Assembly (NCBI GenBank): GCA_934130105.1
Contig: CAKOXL010000001.1
Span: forward strand, 16,014-80,013
From: an uncultured Bacilli bacterium
GTDB lineage: Bacteria > Bacillota_I > Bacilli_A > RF39 > UBA660
Direction: 5' to 3'
Length of the DNA: 64,000 bases
Shown one piece after another: positions 53,438 to 63,041 of the stretch. Each line of letters starts with the position of its first letter. Position 1 is the stretch's first letter. Below the pieces are notes generated by a model. The model worked only from the letters and a program-made list of their open reading frames with translations. It made no database searches and was not told where the DNA came from. The translations under genes were made by a program, and so were the position numbers.

Positions 53438-55192
53438 ATGTTTGATAAAATTATTTATATAGGTGATACTGATGTTGACATTAAATTAAATGATAGTACT
53501 AAACTTCATAGTGATATTATGAATATGCCTATTGTGTTACAAGATGATACAAAATCTATTTTAGCTGAGATTAAAGATTTACATTCTGATTATGTAAAAG
53601 CTAAAATGTTAGGTGAATTAGTAAATGGTAAATTTATTGGAGGAATTTTAAGAAAACCTAGTATTGATGCTAGCATTCGTTCTTTAACTGAATCAGAACT
53701 TACTTATATTTTAGGAGAAGAAAAAAAGGGTAATTTATTACTTGGTATTAGTCCTTTTTATAACTCTAAACAAATTTATGTTGATATGAATGAATTATTT
53801 AGTAAACATATAGGTATTATTGGAAATACTGGTAGTGGTAAAAGTTGTGGAATAGCTAGAATTATTCAAAATATTTTTAACAATCCAAGCTTTATTCCAT
53901 ATCGTTCCAATTTCTTTATATTTGATTCATCAGGCGAATATTATTCTGCTTTTTCAAATATAAATAGTATCAATCCTAATTATAATTATCGTTTTATTAC
54001 TACTAATAGTAATAGCCCTTATGATGGTGAATTACTTCGTATCCCTATTTGGTTATTAAATGTTGAAGATATTGCCCTTTTACTATCTGCTACTACGCAT
54101 ACCCAATTATCTATTATAGAAAAAACATTAAAGTTAGTTAGAATTTTTTCACAGTCAGATGCAACTGCAGTTGATTATCAAAATTATTTAATTGCAAGTG
54201 CCATTATGACGATACTTTATTCTAATCAAAGTGCTGCTAGTAAAAGAGATGAAATTTTTTCTATTTTAAACACATGTTCAACAGAAGCTTTCAATCTAAA
54301 TGCTACTGTTCAAGGAATTGGTTATACAAGAAGATTACAGGAATGTTTCTTAATTGATAACTCTGATAATTTCTCAGAAAGAGTTTTACTTACTGAATAT
54401 GTAAATAAATTTATTAAACCAGAATTAGGTCAATATGAACCTGAAAAAGTACACTATTTTACATTAGATGATTTAGAAAAATCATTAAACTTTGCTTTAA
54501 TTAGTGAAGGTTGGTTAAGAAATGAAAATGTATATGCTGATGCCATTACTTTAAAGGTAAAACTGCATGAATTAGTAATAGGACCTAATCGAAAATTCTT
54601 TGATTGTAACGAGTTTGTTAGATTAGATCAATTTGTTAGTAATTTAATTATTAAAGATGGCAAAAAGTATCAGATTGTAAATATTAATCTAGAAGATGTT
54701 GATGATTCTTTTGCTAAGAGTGTTGTTAAAATTATTACTAGATTATTATTTGATTTATCTAAAAAAGTTGAAAGAGGTAGCGTCCCATTTAACATTTTAT
54801 TAGAAGAAGCTCACCGTTATGTTCAAAAAGACCAAGATGAATTTTTGTTTGGTTATAATATTTTTGATAGAGTTGCTAAAGAAGGAAGAAAATATGGCGT
54901 AATCATGTCTTTAATTAGTCAAAGACCAGTAGATTTATCAGAAACAGTTATCTCACAATGTTCTAATTTTATTGTATTTAAGATGAGTCACCCTAGAGAT
55001 ATAGAGTATATTACGAAAATGATACCAAATATTACAGAGGATACTATTGAAAAACAGAAGTCTTTACAAGTTGGTAACTGTCTTGTATTTGGTACAGGAT
55101 TTAAGATACCTTTAATAGCTAAACTTGAATTTCCAAACCCTGCTCCTCAAAGTAGTAGTTGTGATGTTGTTAGTAAATGGAGTAACAACTAA
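53438..55192 (+). CDS. HerA-like ATPase with DUF87-type domain
   Basis: This 584-aa ATPase has Walker A GNTGSGKSCG near residue 129, an internal FIFDSSGEYYSAF Walker B-like strand and LLEEAHRYVQKD. The arginine-finger region EGRKYGVIMSLISQRPVDLS is typical of the HerA/FtsK superfamily. HerA-type pumps move or process DNA, normally with a NurA nuclease or a conflict-system partner, but none is encoded here. TTGGAGG precedes the ATG. It lies 14 bp after ylxM in the ftsY-ylxM-ffh operon, an unusual insertion. Confidence 0.88.
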   Translation: MFDKIIYIGDTDVDIKLNDSTKLHSDIMNMPIVLQDDTKSILAEIKDLHSDYVKAKMLGELVNGKFIGGILRKPSIDASIRSLTESELTYILGEEKKGNLLLGISPFYNSKQIYVDMNELFSKHIGIIGNTGSGKSCGIARIIQNIFNNPSFIPYRSNFFIFDSSGEYYSAFSNINSINPNYNYRFITTNSNSPYDGELLRIPIWLLNVEDIALLLSATTHTQLSIIEKTLKLVRIFSQSDATAVDYQNYLIASAIMTILYSNQSAASKRDEIFSILNTCSTEAFNLNATVQGIGYTRRLQECFLIDNSDNFSERVLLTEYVNKFIKPELGQYEPEKVHYFTLDDLEKSLNFALISEGWLRNENVYADAITLKVKLHELVIGPNRKFFDCNEFVRLDQFVSNLIIKDGKKYQIVNINLEDVDDSFAKSVVKIITRLLFDLSKKVERGSVPFNILLEEAHRYVQKDQDEFLFGYNIFDRVAKEGRKYGVIMSLISQRPVDLSETVISQCSNFIVFKMSHPRDIEYITKMIPNITEDTIEKQKSLQVGNCLVFGTGFKIPLIAKLEFPNPAPQSSSCDVVSKWSNN

Positions 55193-55198
55193 AAAAAG

Positions 55199-55218
55199 CT
55201 AGCAAGTGCTAGTTTTTT
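55199..55218 (+). terminator. Rho-independent terminator
   Basis: CTAGC (55199-55203), AAGT loop, GCTAG (55208-55212) and T6, with an A run on the left. It separates the HerA-like gene from ffh, which has its own TATAAT near 55233. Confidence 0.7.
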
Positions 55219-55265
55219 CTTTCAATGTTTAGTATAATAGTAATAGTTTAATAAGGAGGGATACT

Positions 55266-56573
55266 ATGTTTGAATCACTTGGAGATAGACTTCAAAATGC
55301 TCTTCATAAAATTAAAGGTTATGGAAAAATTACAGAAGATAATATTTCTGATATGATGAGAGAAATTCGTCTTGCTTTACTAGAAGCAGATGTTAACTAT
55401 CAAGTTGTGAAAGAATTTACAAATACAGTAAAGGAAAAAGCACTTGGTGAGGAAGTACAAAAGAGTATTAAGCCGGGAGATTTATTTGTTAAAATAGTAA
55501 AAGATGAATTAACAGAATTATTAGGTGGAGAGAGTGCTCCTCTTAATATGAATGGAAATCCAGCGGTATTAATGTTAGTTGGTTTACAGGGTTCTGGTAA
55601 AACTACTACAATTGGAAAACTTGCTAATTTTTTAAGAAAGAAACACAGTAAAAAGCCATTACTAGTTGCTTGCGATGTTTATCGTCCTGCTGCTATTGAC
55701 CAGTTAAAGCAACTTGGAAAACAACTTGGTATTGAAGTATACGAAGAAGGAAAAAAAGATCCTGTTGAAATTAGTAAAAATGCAATTATCTATGCTAAAG
55801 AAAATAATTATGATTATGTATTAATTGATACAGCTGGAAGACTTCATATCGATGATGAGTTAATGTTAGAATTAAAAAATATCAATGAAGAAATTAAACC
55901 ACAAGAAGTTTTACTAGTAATTGATTCTATGATGGGACAAGATGCTATTAATGTAATTAAAGGATTTAATGATAATTTAAAACTTACAGGTGTTATCTTA
56001 ACCAAATTAGACGGTGATACTAGGGGTGGTGTTGCTTTATCTGTTAGACATTTAACGAATGTACCAATTAAATTTATTGGTGTTAGTGAAAAGTTAGATG
56101 GACTTGAAGGATTTGATCCTGAGAGAATGGCTGGTAGAATTTTAGGTATGGGTGATATTGTTTCTCTAGTTGAAAAAGCAACTGAAGCAATTTCAGAAAA
56201 AGAAGCAATGGATACTGCTAAAAAAATGCAATCAGGTAAATTTGATTTGGAGGACTTTTTAAAACAGATGAAACAGATTAAAAAGTTAGGACCACTTGAA
56301 AACTTAATTAAGTTATTGCCTGGAGCTAAAAAGATGGGACTTACTAATGTAAATATTGATCCCAAACAAATTGCTCACGTAGAAGCTATCATTTTATCAA
56401 TGACACCACAGGAAAGAAAAAATCCTGATATTATTAAGGCAAGTCGTAAAACTAGAATTGCTAAAGGTTGTGGACTTTCAGTGCAAGAAGTTAATAAACT
56501 TTTAATGCAGTTTGAACAAATGAAAAAAATGATGAAACAAATGTCAAACGGCAATTTTAAAATGCCATTTTAA
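55266..56573 (+). CDS. ffh: Signal recognition particle protein Ffh
   Basis: Ffh binds 4.5S RNA and signal peptides for co-translational targeting. The 435-aa protein has the N domain, then the G domain: GLQGSGKTTTIGKLA near residue 107, DVYRPAAIDQLKQLG, DTAGRLHIDDELM and TKLDGDTRGG. The M domain is Met-rich (KMQSGKFDLEDFLKQMKQIKKLGP, then RKTRIAKGCGLSVQEVNKLLMQFEQMKKMMKQM). AAGGAGG precedes the ATG. Confidence 0.98.
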   Translation: MFESLGDRLQNALHKIKGYGKITEDNISDMMREIRLALLEADVNYQVVKEFTNTVKEKALGEEVQKSIKPGDLFVKIVKDELTELLGGESAPLNMNGNPAVLMLVGLQGSGKTTTIGKLANFLRKKHSKKPLLVACDVYRPAAIDQLKQLGKQLGIEVYEEGKKDPVEISKNAIIYAKENNYDYVLIDTAGRLHIDDELMLELKNINEEIKPQEVLLVIDSMMGQDAINVIKGFNDNLKLTGVILTKLDGDTRGGVALSVRHLTNVPIKFIGVSEKLDGLEGFDPERMAGRILGMGDIVSLVEKATEAISEKEAMDTAKKMQSGKFDLEDFLKQMKQIKKLGPLENLIKLLPGAKKMGLTNVNIDPKQIAHVEAIILSMTPQERKNPDIIKASRKTRIAKGCGLSVQEVNKLLMQFEQMKKMMKQMSNGNFKMPF

Positions 56574-56601
56574 GAAAGATTGCAAATATCTTTCTTTTTT
56601 A
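56572..56601 (+). terminator. Terminator of ffh
   Basis: AAGAAAGAT (56572-56580) pairs perfectly with ATCTTTCTT (56588-56596), followed by T5. Confidence 0.85.
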
Positions 56602-56664
56602 GGCCATTTTACTATGACAACATTTTTTTTCTTCATACTATAAAATAGATAGGAGGAAAAAACT

Positions 56665-57006
56665 ATGTTTAGAAATTGTTGCTATGATAGGCAAAATGAT
56701 GTTACAAATACTTTTAATGCAGAAAATATGGATGTTGATATGAACATTGAAATGAATGCTAACCAAATGGGAGCAGCATCTATGGCACCACAAATGGCTG
56801 GTGGTATGCAAACACCAATCATCGAGCCAATGCAGGAAAGAGTAGTAAATCGTACTATCGTACATGAAGTTCCACACGTTTGTCCAATGAGAACAAAAAT
56901 AGTTAATCATCATGTATTTAAACATACTTATCAACCATCTTATTCATGTTGTGAAGAAAACGTTTGCAGTGAAGTTCAATGTGGTTCTTGTTGTAATTTC
57001 AGATAA
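56665..57006 (+). CDS. CotD-like Met/Cys/His-rich protein
   Basis: This 113-aa protein starts MFRNCCYD, has a Met/Asn/Ala-rich middle (MAPQMAGGMQ) and then VVNRTIVHEVPHVCPMRTKIVNHHVFKHTYQPSYSC. It ends with CCEENVC and CGSCC clusters. This composition and the HEVPHVCP-NHHVF segment recall spore coat protein CotD of Bacilli. The match is by composition and short motifs only. GGAGG precedes the ATG and a terminator with a GCAA tetraloop follows. No other sporulation gene is visible, so it may have another surface or metal-related role. Confidence 0.55.
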   Translation: MFRNCCYDRQNDVTNTFNAENMDVDMNIEMNANQMGAASMAPQMAGGMQTPIIEPMQERVVNRTIVHEVPHVCPMRTKIVNHHVFKHTYQPSYSCCEENVCSEVQCGSCCNFR

Positions 57007-57028
57007 AAAGTCGCAAGACTTTTTTTCT
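57005..57028 (+). terminator. Rho-independent terminator with GCAA tetraloop
   Basis: AAAAAGTC (57005-57012), GCAA, GACTTTTT (57017-57024) and more T. The same GCAA-loop design occurs after recX. Confidence 0.85.
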
Positions 57029-57106
57029 TTTTGTGCTTAAATCAGTCTGAATTATTTAATATTAAAACAATATATGTTATAATACACCTAATTTTAGGAG
57101 GCAATT

Positions 57107-58195
57107 ATGGCAGTATTAAAGAATGTTACATATTCTGATATAAGGGATCTTGATTTAATCGAAAAAGGAATAAATTATAATGTATGGTTGATGTGTGGTA
57201 ATAATATCGAATATCAAAAATTACTGAGAGATATACTTATAAAAAAATGTGTTAAATTAAATATAATTGGTAAAACAGATAAACATGATATCTTATCAAA
57301 ACAAACATTAGGATATTGCTCTGCCGATGAACATCAAAATTATACAATTGAGATGTATGGATATAAAAACTCTACCTCTACAAAACAAAAATTAATCCAT
57401 GAAAGTGTACACGAATTTTGTCACGCTATGCAACACATCATGTGTGATAATTCTAAATCTTATGATTTTAATGGCTATCGGTATTATGCTCATGGTGGAG
57501 TTATTATAGAAGAAGATATAAATAAGAAAAGTTTTAGTAAATATGGGGTTATGTTTTGTGAAACTGTTACTGATTTACTTACTTCGATTGCTTTAGTCTA
57601 CCAAGATCATAGTTATAGTAAATCTGATTTGGATGCAGATAAAATCTTAACACAAAATTATTTTAAAATAGCTAACAATGATTTGGTTATTGATGGATAC
57701 ACTATATATACCTCAATTGCTAGATTAGCTTTAGCAGCATTTAATAATGGTATTGATTTATCATACGATGAAATTTTAAATAGTGGTCGAAGTATAATAT
57801 CATGTAAAGTTACTGATAGATTAGGAAATACTAAACCACTAAATGATATGTTATATGGGATTATGTTTGATGCACAACATATAGATGATTGTTATGATAA
57901 ATATATGGGAAATGATAGTTACTATGAGTTATGTAAAAAATTAGATTTAATGCTTAAAGAGAATAAAATTGACCCTTTTATATTAAAAAAAGTAATGAAA
58001 TCATTAGCATTATTTCACAATAGAAAAAATGCTGATCTATTTTCATCTGGCGCTATTAGTGAAGATGAATTAATGAATTCTATTAATTCATTTAATAGGA
58101 TATTTAACGAAATGCAAAAAGAGTACGATATTTATTTTTATCAAACCGATATATCTACATTTAAACCATTTCAATTTAGAAAAGAAATTGACTGA
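57107..58195 (+). CDS. Predicted zinc metallopeptidase, soluble
   Basis: This 362-aa protein contains LIHESVHEFCHAMQHIM, with the zinc-binding HEFCH at residues 102-106. Further Glu candidates for the third ligand lie near 150 (MFCETVTDLLTS). The HExxH-plus-Glu design resembles the gluzincin class and the larger enzyme at 20991, but no signal or TM segment is present here. TTTTAGGAGG precedes the ATG and TATAAT near 57079 may be its promoter. The substrate is unknown. Confidence 0.65.
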   Translation: MAVLKNVTYSDIRDLDLIEKGINYNVWLMCGNNIEYQKLLRDILIKKCVKLNIIGKTDKHDILSKQTLGYCSADEHQNYTIEMYGYKNSTSTKQKLIHESVHEFCHAMQHIMCDNSKSYDFNGYRYYAHGGVIIEEDINKKSFSKYGVMFCETVTDLLTSIALVYQDHSYSKSDLDADKILTQNYFKIANNDLVIDGYTIYTSIARLALAAFNNGIDLSYDEILNSGRSIISCKVTDRLGNTKPLNDMLYGIMFDAQHIDDCYDKYMGNDSYYELCKKLDLMLKENKIDPFILKKVMKSLALFHNRKNADLFSSGAISEDELMNSINSFNRIFNEMQKEYDIYFYQTDISTFKPFQFRKEID

Positions 58196-58440
58196 AATAT
58201 TAATAAAAGGTTGTTAGTTTATAAATATTATTAGTTATAATCAACAAATGTTGTTTATAAAAAACACTTATTCAAGCATTAAACAAAAAAATACTATCAA
58301 TAGTAAATTGTGTTATAATTTTATCATTGATAAGAAATATCATTTATTTAAATATAGTAAAAATTGAATATAGTTAAAATGCTGAAAAGGTTTAATTTTT
58401 TTATGCATAGTTAACACTAGATCTTGGAGTGATAATAATT
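58196..58440. other. Leader region of the first BspA-type gene
   Basis: No gene is visible. The last 40 bp (from TTATGCATAG at 58401) are nearly identical to 63002-63041 in front of the second BspA-type gene, so the promoter or leader was duplicated with the gene. Confidence 0.6.
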
Positions 58441-61400
58441 ATGAAAATAGTTAATAATGTTTTAGAAAAAGTTGATAATGAAGATATAGTAAATGGTACA
58501 GTTATAATACCAGATGGTACCACTAGTATAGGTAAAGCAGCATTTTATAATTGTTCTTCCTTAGAAACAATAATTATTCCCGAGAATGTTACTAGTATAG
58601 GTGAGGGAGCATTTTATTTTTGTAGTTCTTTAAAAGAAATAACTATTCCCGAAAATGTTACTAGTATAGGTAAGGGAGCATTTTATTGTTGTTCTTCTTT
58701 AAATTCAATAACTATTCCTAAAAATATTACTAGTATAGGTGATCGTGCATTTTATTTGTGTAGTTCTTTAAAAGAAATAACTATTCCCGAGAATGTTACT
58801 AGTATAGGTGAGGGAGCATTTTATAGTTGTTTTACTTTAAAAGAAATAACTATTCCCGAAAATGTTACTAGTATAGGTGAGACAGCATTTTGTGATTGCT
58901 TTTCTTTAAAGGAAATAACTATTCCCAGAAGTGTTACTAGTATAGGTGTAAAGGCATTTCGTGGTTGCTATTCTTTAAAGGAAATAACTATTCCCGAAGG
59001 TGTTACTAGTATAGGTGAATATGCATTTTATGGTTGTCGTTCTTTAAAGGAAATAATCATTCCAGAAGGTGTTACTAGTATTGGTAAATTGACTTTTAAT
59101 AATTGTATTTCTTTAAAAACAGTAATTATCCCAGCAAGCGTTACTAGTATAGGTGAAGAAGCTTTTTCTAATTGCTCTTCTTTAGAAACAGTAACCATCC
59201 CAGAAGGTGTTACTAGTATTGGTAAATTGACTTTTAATAATTGTATTTCTTTAAAAATAGTAACTATCCAAGAAGGCATTACTAGTATTGATGAAAATGC
59301 ATTTTCTAGTTGTCCTTCTTTAAAATGTTTGATTACTCCTTATGGTAAAACGCAAATTTATAATGGTGATCATATTATTAAAAATTATTTGTATTTGTAT
59401 GCTAATTCTATTTTAAAAGATAAATATAGTAGTATTAATGATTTTTTAAATAATAATTATATAAATGATATAATTACTAGTGATTCAATATATACACAAG
59501 ATGCAATCACTAAATTTAAAAACTTATTTTATAAATTGCGCAAAAATTTTAATATTCCACGACCATTATTTGAAGCTTTATCTTTAGAAGAAATAGAAAA
59601 ATTTGATTATAAGGTATGGAATAAAATTAAGAATTTAATAGGTATTAATGGTACTGAAATGGCGGAAGCAGTTAGTGAAATGATAGCTATTTTTGGTTTG
59701 TTTGAACAGGATAGTAATGTTAATAGTAGGATTCAAGAATATATTGATTTTATTCATAATAAAAATATAATATTTACTGATGATACTTTATATTCTACAT
59801 ATCCAGTAAATTATAATTATTATTCTTTAAAATCAGGAGTTGTTATTCCAGAAGAGTTTAATATTGATTTAAGTCAAACATTAACAGAAAAAGAAATGAA
59901 GAATGTAAAAAAGTTAACTGGTAATTATGGAAAAAGAATTAATGATTTCGTAAAAGAAAATTATGAAATTGTTAATACAATTGGTTATAGATTAACAGAA
60001 AATAATATATTTTATCAAGAAGGTAACTTTGTTAATTTTTCAACATTACATAGAATGTTTGATGGCTGTTGTAAGAAGTTTGATCTAGATTTTTATAACT
60101 TTTTTATGAAATATATAGATACAATCTTAAAAAATGAAATATACCAAGGAATGTTAAAAGATATTCAGAAAAATTTTCAAGATATAAAAGCTTATTATAA
60201 ACTTCATGCAGGTACAGGTGATATCACATTAAAACAAGCTATTAATTATATTGAGAGCATGGAGTTTGATAATATTCATGAAGGAAATATAGAATTTGCT
60301 AAAGATGTAAAAAAAGCTGGGGTAGCAAGTCAAGAAGCATTTGAATATTATCAAAATCTATTTGAATTAAATGATAAAAGAAAACTTACTTCATTAATAA
60401 AAAGAAGTAATATTTATGAGATTAATGGTTACAAGATAAAAGTAGAATTATTAAGAAAAGATGATAGTTTTAGTATGCTTGTAGGAGAAACTAATTATAC
60501 TAATTGTTGTCAGGTGTTTGGAGGAGTTGGCCATAATTGTTTAGCTCATGCTGTAAATAGTGATGATGGTGGAATATTTGTAACGAAACTTGTTACAGAT
60601 GATGGCGAAATATTATTAACAGAATCATGGGATTGGCAGAATAATAATGTTTATTGTCATGATAATATTGAAGGAACACCTTATTTTAAAAATAATAAAT
60701 ATTTGCATGACGTAGTAGCAAAAGCTATAGAACTTGATGCTTTAGAAATTATTAGAAAAAGTGGAGAAGAAGTAGAAAAATATATAGTAGAAAGAAAAAA
60801 GAAAATAGAAAAATCTTTACTTTCTAAAGAAGAAAAGACTAAAAAGTTAGAAGAATTAGCTGAATTAGAAAAAAGAGAGGTAATTCGTTTAGTAACAGTA
60901 GGTGCTAGTAATAGTGATTTAGTTCTTTCTGATTATTATTCTAATTCTATTGATGTAGCTAGTAAAAATGTTTTTAATAATCAAGAGTTTACATTGTCTC
61001 ATTTTCAACCAGTTAATTATAATTCTAATCAGGTATATTTTAACTCTAAACATAATGCATATTCTGATGCAAATTATACTCAATATATTATAGCTGGAAG
61101 TGTAGAAGAATTAAGTTTAGGAAAATTAGAACCATTAGTACCAATCTATCGTGATGAAAGAAGAGTTATAGAAGAAAACAAAGAAGATATTCGCGATTAT
61201 ACTTTTCATAAGATGAAACAAATGGAAGAAAAGATATATCCAGAAGCTATGAGGTTATATGCTAATAATAATAGTTTAGGAAATAGTCATATTATTTTAG
61301 GAGAAGATTGGTATTTAGTATATGAAGAAACTGATAATAATAGTATTTATGTATCAGATTTAGCTAGAATGGAACCTAATTTAGAAGATGAAAAAGGAAC

Positions 61401-61725
61401 TCAAAATAAAGAAATTATATCTACATTATCTAACTTATTAGAAAAATATGAATATGTAGAAGCAGATTTAAAAGAAGATACCTCTTACTTATTATATTTA
61501 ATGAACAAGAAGTTAGGATATTTAGAACAAATAGGGGAAGATACAAGTTATCCATTTACGGATAGAAGTAATTTAACTGTTACTTCAGAAATAGATCAAG
61601 ATAATATTTTAAGAAATATGAAACAGATTAGGCAAAATAAAAATCCTAACTTAATTATGCATCATCTTACTTTTAAGAAAAAAAGTAAAGTTTTAGAAAA
61701 TATTGACATAAATAAAATTAGATAA
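58441..61725 (+). CDS. BspA-type leucine-rich-repeat protein with large C-terminal domain
   Basis: This 1094-aa protein has residues about 22-300 made of some twelve 23-aa repeats of the form ITIPENVTSIGEGAFYSCSSLKE (LRR_5/BspA type). A helical region of about 350 aa comes next. A domain near 660-760 follows, with GETNYTNCCQ, DDGGIFVTKLV, LTESWDWQ and HDNIEG as its most conserved-looking parts. A charged helix and a further region end the protein. I do not know the name of the C-terminal domain. No signal peptide is present, so it is likely cytoplasmic. GGAG at 58426 selects the ATG at 58441. A paralogue starts at 63042. Confidence 0.8.
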   Translation: MKIVNNVLEKVDNEDIVNGTVIIPDGTTSIGKAAFYNCSSLETIIIPENVTSIGEGAFYFCSSLKEITIPENVTSIGKGAFYCCSSLNSITIPKNITSIGDRAFYLCSSLKEITIPENVTSIGEGAFYSCFTLKEITIPENVTSIGETAFCDCFSLKEITIPRSVTSIGVKAFRGCYSLKEITIPEGVTSIGEYAFYGCRSLKEIIIPEGVTSIGKLTFNNCISLKTVIIPASVTSIGEEAFSNCSSLETVTIPEGVTSIGKLTFNNCISLKIVTIQEGITSIDENAFSSCPSLKCLITPYGKTQIYNGDHIIKNYLYLYANSILKDKYSSINDFLNNNYINDIITSDSIYTQDAITKFKNLFYKLRKNFNIPRPLFEALSLEEIEKFDYKVWNKIKNLIGINGTEMAEAVSEMIAIFGLFEQDSNVNSRIQEYIDFIHNKNIIFTDDTLYSTYPVNYNYYSLKSGVVIPEEFNIDLSQTLTEKEMKNVKKLTGNYGKRINDFVKENYEIVNTIGYRLTENNIFYQEGNFVNFSTLHRMFDGCCKKFDLDFYNFFMKYIDTILKNEIYQGMLKDIQKNFQDIKAYYKLHAGTGDITLKQAINYIESMEFDNIHEGNIEFAKDVKKAGVASQEAFEYYQNLFELNDKRKLTSLIKRSNIYEINGYKIKVELLRKDDSFSMLVGETNYTNCCQVFGGVGHNCLAHAVNSDDGGIFVTKLVTDDGEILLTESWDWQNNNVYCHDNIEGTPYFKNNKYLHDVVAKAIELDALEIIRKSGEEVEKYIVERKKKIEKSLLSKEEKTKKLEELAELEKREVIRLVTVGASNSDLVLSDYYSNSIDVASKNVFNNQEFTLSHFQPVNYNSNQVYFNSKHNAYSDANYTQYIIAGSVEELSLGKLEPLVPIYRDERRVIEENKEDIRDYTFHKMKQMEEKIYPEAMRLYANNNSLGNSHIILGEDWYLVYEETDNNSIYVSDLARMEPNLEDEKGTQNKEIISTLSNLLEKYEYVEADLKEDTSYLLYLMNKKLGYLEQIGEDTSYPFTDRSNLTVTSEIDQDNILRNMKQIRQNKNPNLIMHHLTFKKKSKVLENIDINKIR
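58513..59310 (+). repeat. Tandem 69-bp leucine-rich repeats
   Basis: In-frame repeats of 69 bp encode the 23-aa BspA unit. Neighbouring units differ in the variable positions before Phe (GKGAFY, GDRAFY, GETAFC), while GTTACTAGTATAGGT is nearly fixed. They share this core with the repeats at 63111-63860. Confidence 0.9.
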
Positions 61726-61843
61726 AGATTTAATATATATTAAATTAAAAAATACAAAGCAATGTAAAGTTTTGTCTAATTTATGTAAATTACTTGTAGT
61801 CTTTATAAATACGGTTTATTATAAGAATAGGGAAGGTGATATA

Positions 61844-62044
61844 GTGATTTATCCATCAATTGATAAAATCTTAAACATTATTGATTCTAAATACGAGCTT
61901 GTTCACATTATTAGTCAAAGAAGTAAACAGATGGCAAAAACTGAATACTATCAGATGCCAGAATATAAGTATATATCTAAAAAAAATCTTGGCAGAGCTT
62001 TAGAAGAAATTGAAAATAATTTAATAATCGTAAAAAAAGATTAA
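61844..62044 (+). CDS. rpoZ: RNA polymerase omega subunit
   Basis: This 66-aa protein beginning (GTG)IYPSIDKILNIIDSKYELVHIISQRSKQM and ending KNLGRALEEIENNLIIVKKD matches RpoZ, the small subunit that stabilises RNA polymerase. The GTG start at 61844 follows GGAAGGTGAT. A longer upstream reading from TTG 61772 has no ribosome binding site. The usual partner gmk is absent. A terminator and recX follow. Confidence 0.88.
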   Translation: MIYPSIDKILNIIDSKYELVHIISQRSKQMAKTEYYQMPEYKYISKKNLGRALEEIENNLIIVKKD

Positions 62045-62063
62045 GTTTTTAATCTTTTTTTCT
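62032..62063 (+). terminator. Terminator overlapping the rpoZ stop
   Basis: AAAAAAAGATTA (62032-62043) pairs with TAATCTTTTTTT (62050-62061). Confidence 0.7.
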
Positions 62064-62087
62064 TGTATAATATTTTTGGAGGTTACT

Positions 62088-62837
62088 ATGAAAATTAATA
62101 AATTTATTAAGAAAAAAAATGGTATGTATTTATTAGAATTAGAAAATAATACTCAACTCAAAATTCACGAAGATTTAATTCTAAAATACGACTTACTTTT
62201 AAATAAAACCTTAGATTCGCCATTAATTGATCAAGTAGAAAAAGAAAATGAGTTTTACGAGATATATGAGGTAGCTTTAAAATATTTAAATATTAGAATA
62301 AGAAGTAAAAAAGAAATGATGAAATATTTACTTAATAAAGGCTATACTGAAAATAATGTCATAAATGTAATTGAAAAATTGGAATCTCAAGGATATTTAA
62401 ATGATAGAGTATACGCAATATCTTTTGTTCATGATAAATTATTAACCAGTAGCTACGGCCCAAAAAGAATATCACTTGAATTAGCTAAAAGTGATATTCA
62501 AAACGAAATTATAACTGAAGCCTTGCTTGACTATACAGAGGAAATAGAAAAGGAAAGAATAAAAAAAATAGTAGAAAAACAAATTAAACATAATACTAAT
62601 AAAGGACCAAACTTACTAAAGAGAAAAATTCAGTCCTACCTATTAAATTTAGGATATAACATCGACTATATTAACCAAGAATTAAATAATAAAAATTTAA
62701 TGGATGATAGTATCATAGAACATGAATATCAAAAACTTTATCAAAAACTAAGTAAAAAATATTCTGGAAAAGAGCTAGAATATAAGTTAAAACAAAAAAT
62801 GTATCAAAAAGGTTTTATAATTTCTGAATATAATTAG
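62088..62837 (+). CDS. recX: Recombination regulator RecX
   Basis: RecX controls RecA filaments. The 249-aa protein has three-helix repeats typical of the family: RIRSKKEMMKYLLNKGYTENNVINVIEKLESQGYLNDRVYA, then FVHDKLLTSSYGPKRISLELAKSDI, and two later copies. GGAGG selects the ATG at 62088. It is not next to recA here. The length is normal for Bacilli. Confidence 0.93.
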   Translation: MKINKFIKKKNGMYLLELENNTQLKIHEDLILKYDLLLNKTLDSPLIDQVEKENEFYEIYEVALKYLNIRIRSKKEMMKYLLNKGYTENNVINVIEKLESQGYLNDRVYAISFVHDKLLTSSYGPKRISLELAKSDIQNEIITEALLDYTEEIEKERIKKIVEKQIKHNTNKGPNLLKRKIQSYLLNLGYNIDYINQELNNKNLMDDSIIEHEYQKLYQKLSKKYSGKELEYKLKQKMYQKGFIISEYN

Positions 62838-62858
62838 AAAAAATCGCAAGATTTTTTT
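62838..62858 (+). terminator. Terminator of recX
   Basis: AAAAAATC (62838-62845), GCAA loop, GATTTTTT (62850-62857) and T run. Confidence 0.8.
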
Positions 62859-63041
62859 CTTTTTCTATTTTAAATAGAAAACCGTATTTTAAAAATATTT
62901 GTTCAAGTAATTTAATTATAAAAATTATGATATAATTTTATTAATTATAAAAGTTACTATTGACTTAGTGAAGTAAAGTTTAAAATTGTAAAAAATTTAT
63001 TTTATGCATAGTTAATACTAAATCCGGTGGTGATAATAATT

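Noticed and set aside
55844..56365. 173-aa minus-strand ORF inside ffh
   Set aside because: It is antisense to conserved Ffh sequence and has no signal for translation.
59028..59279. Minus-strand ORF within the leucine-rich repeats, and the similar 63146-63730
   Set aside because: These open frames arise from the repetitive 69-bp units on the coding strand and have no ribosome binding site.
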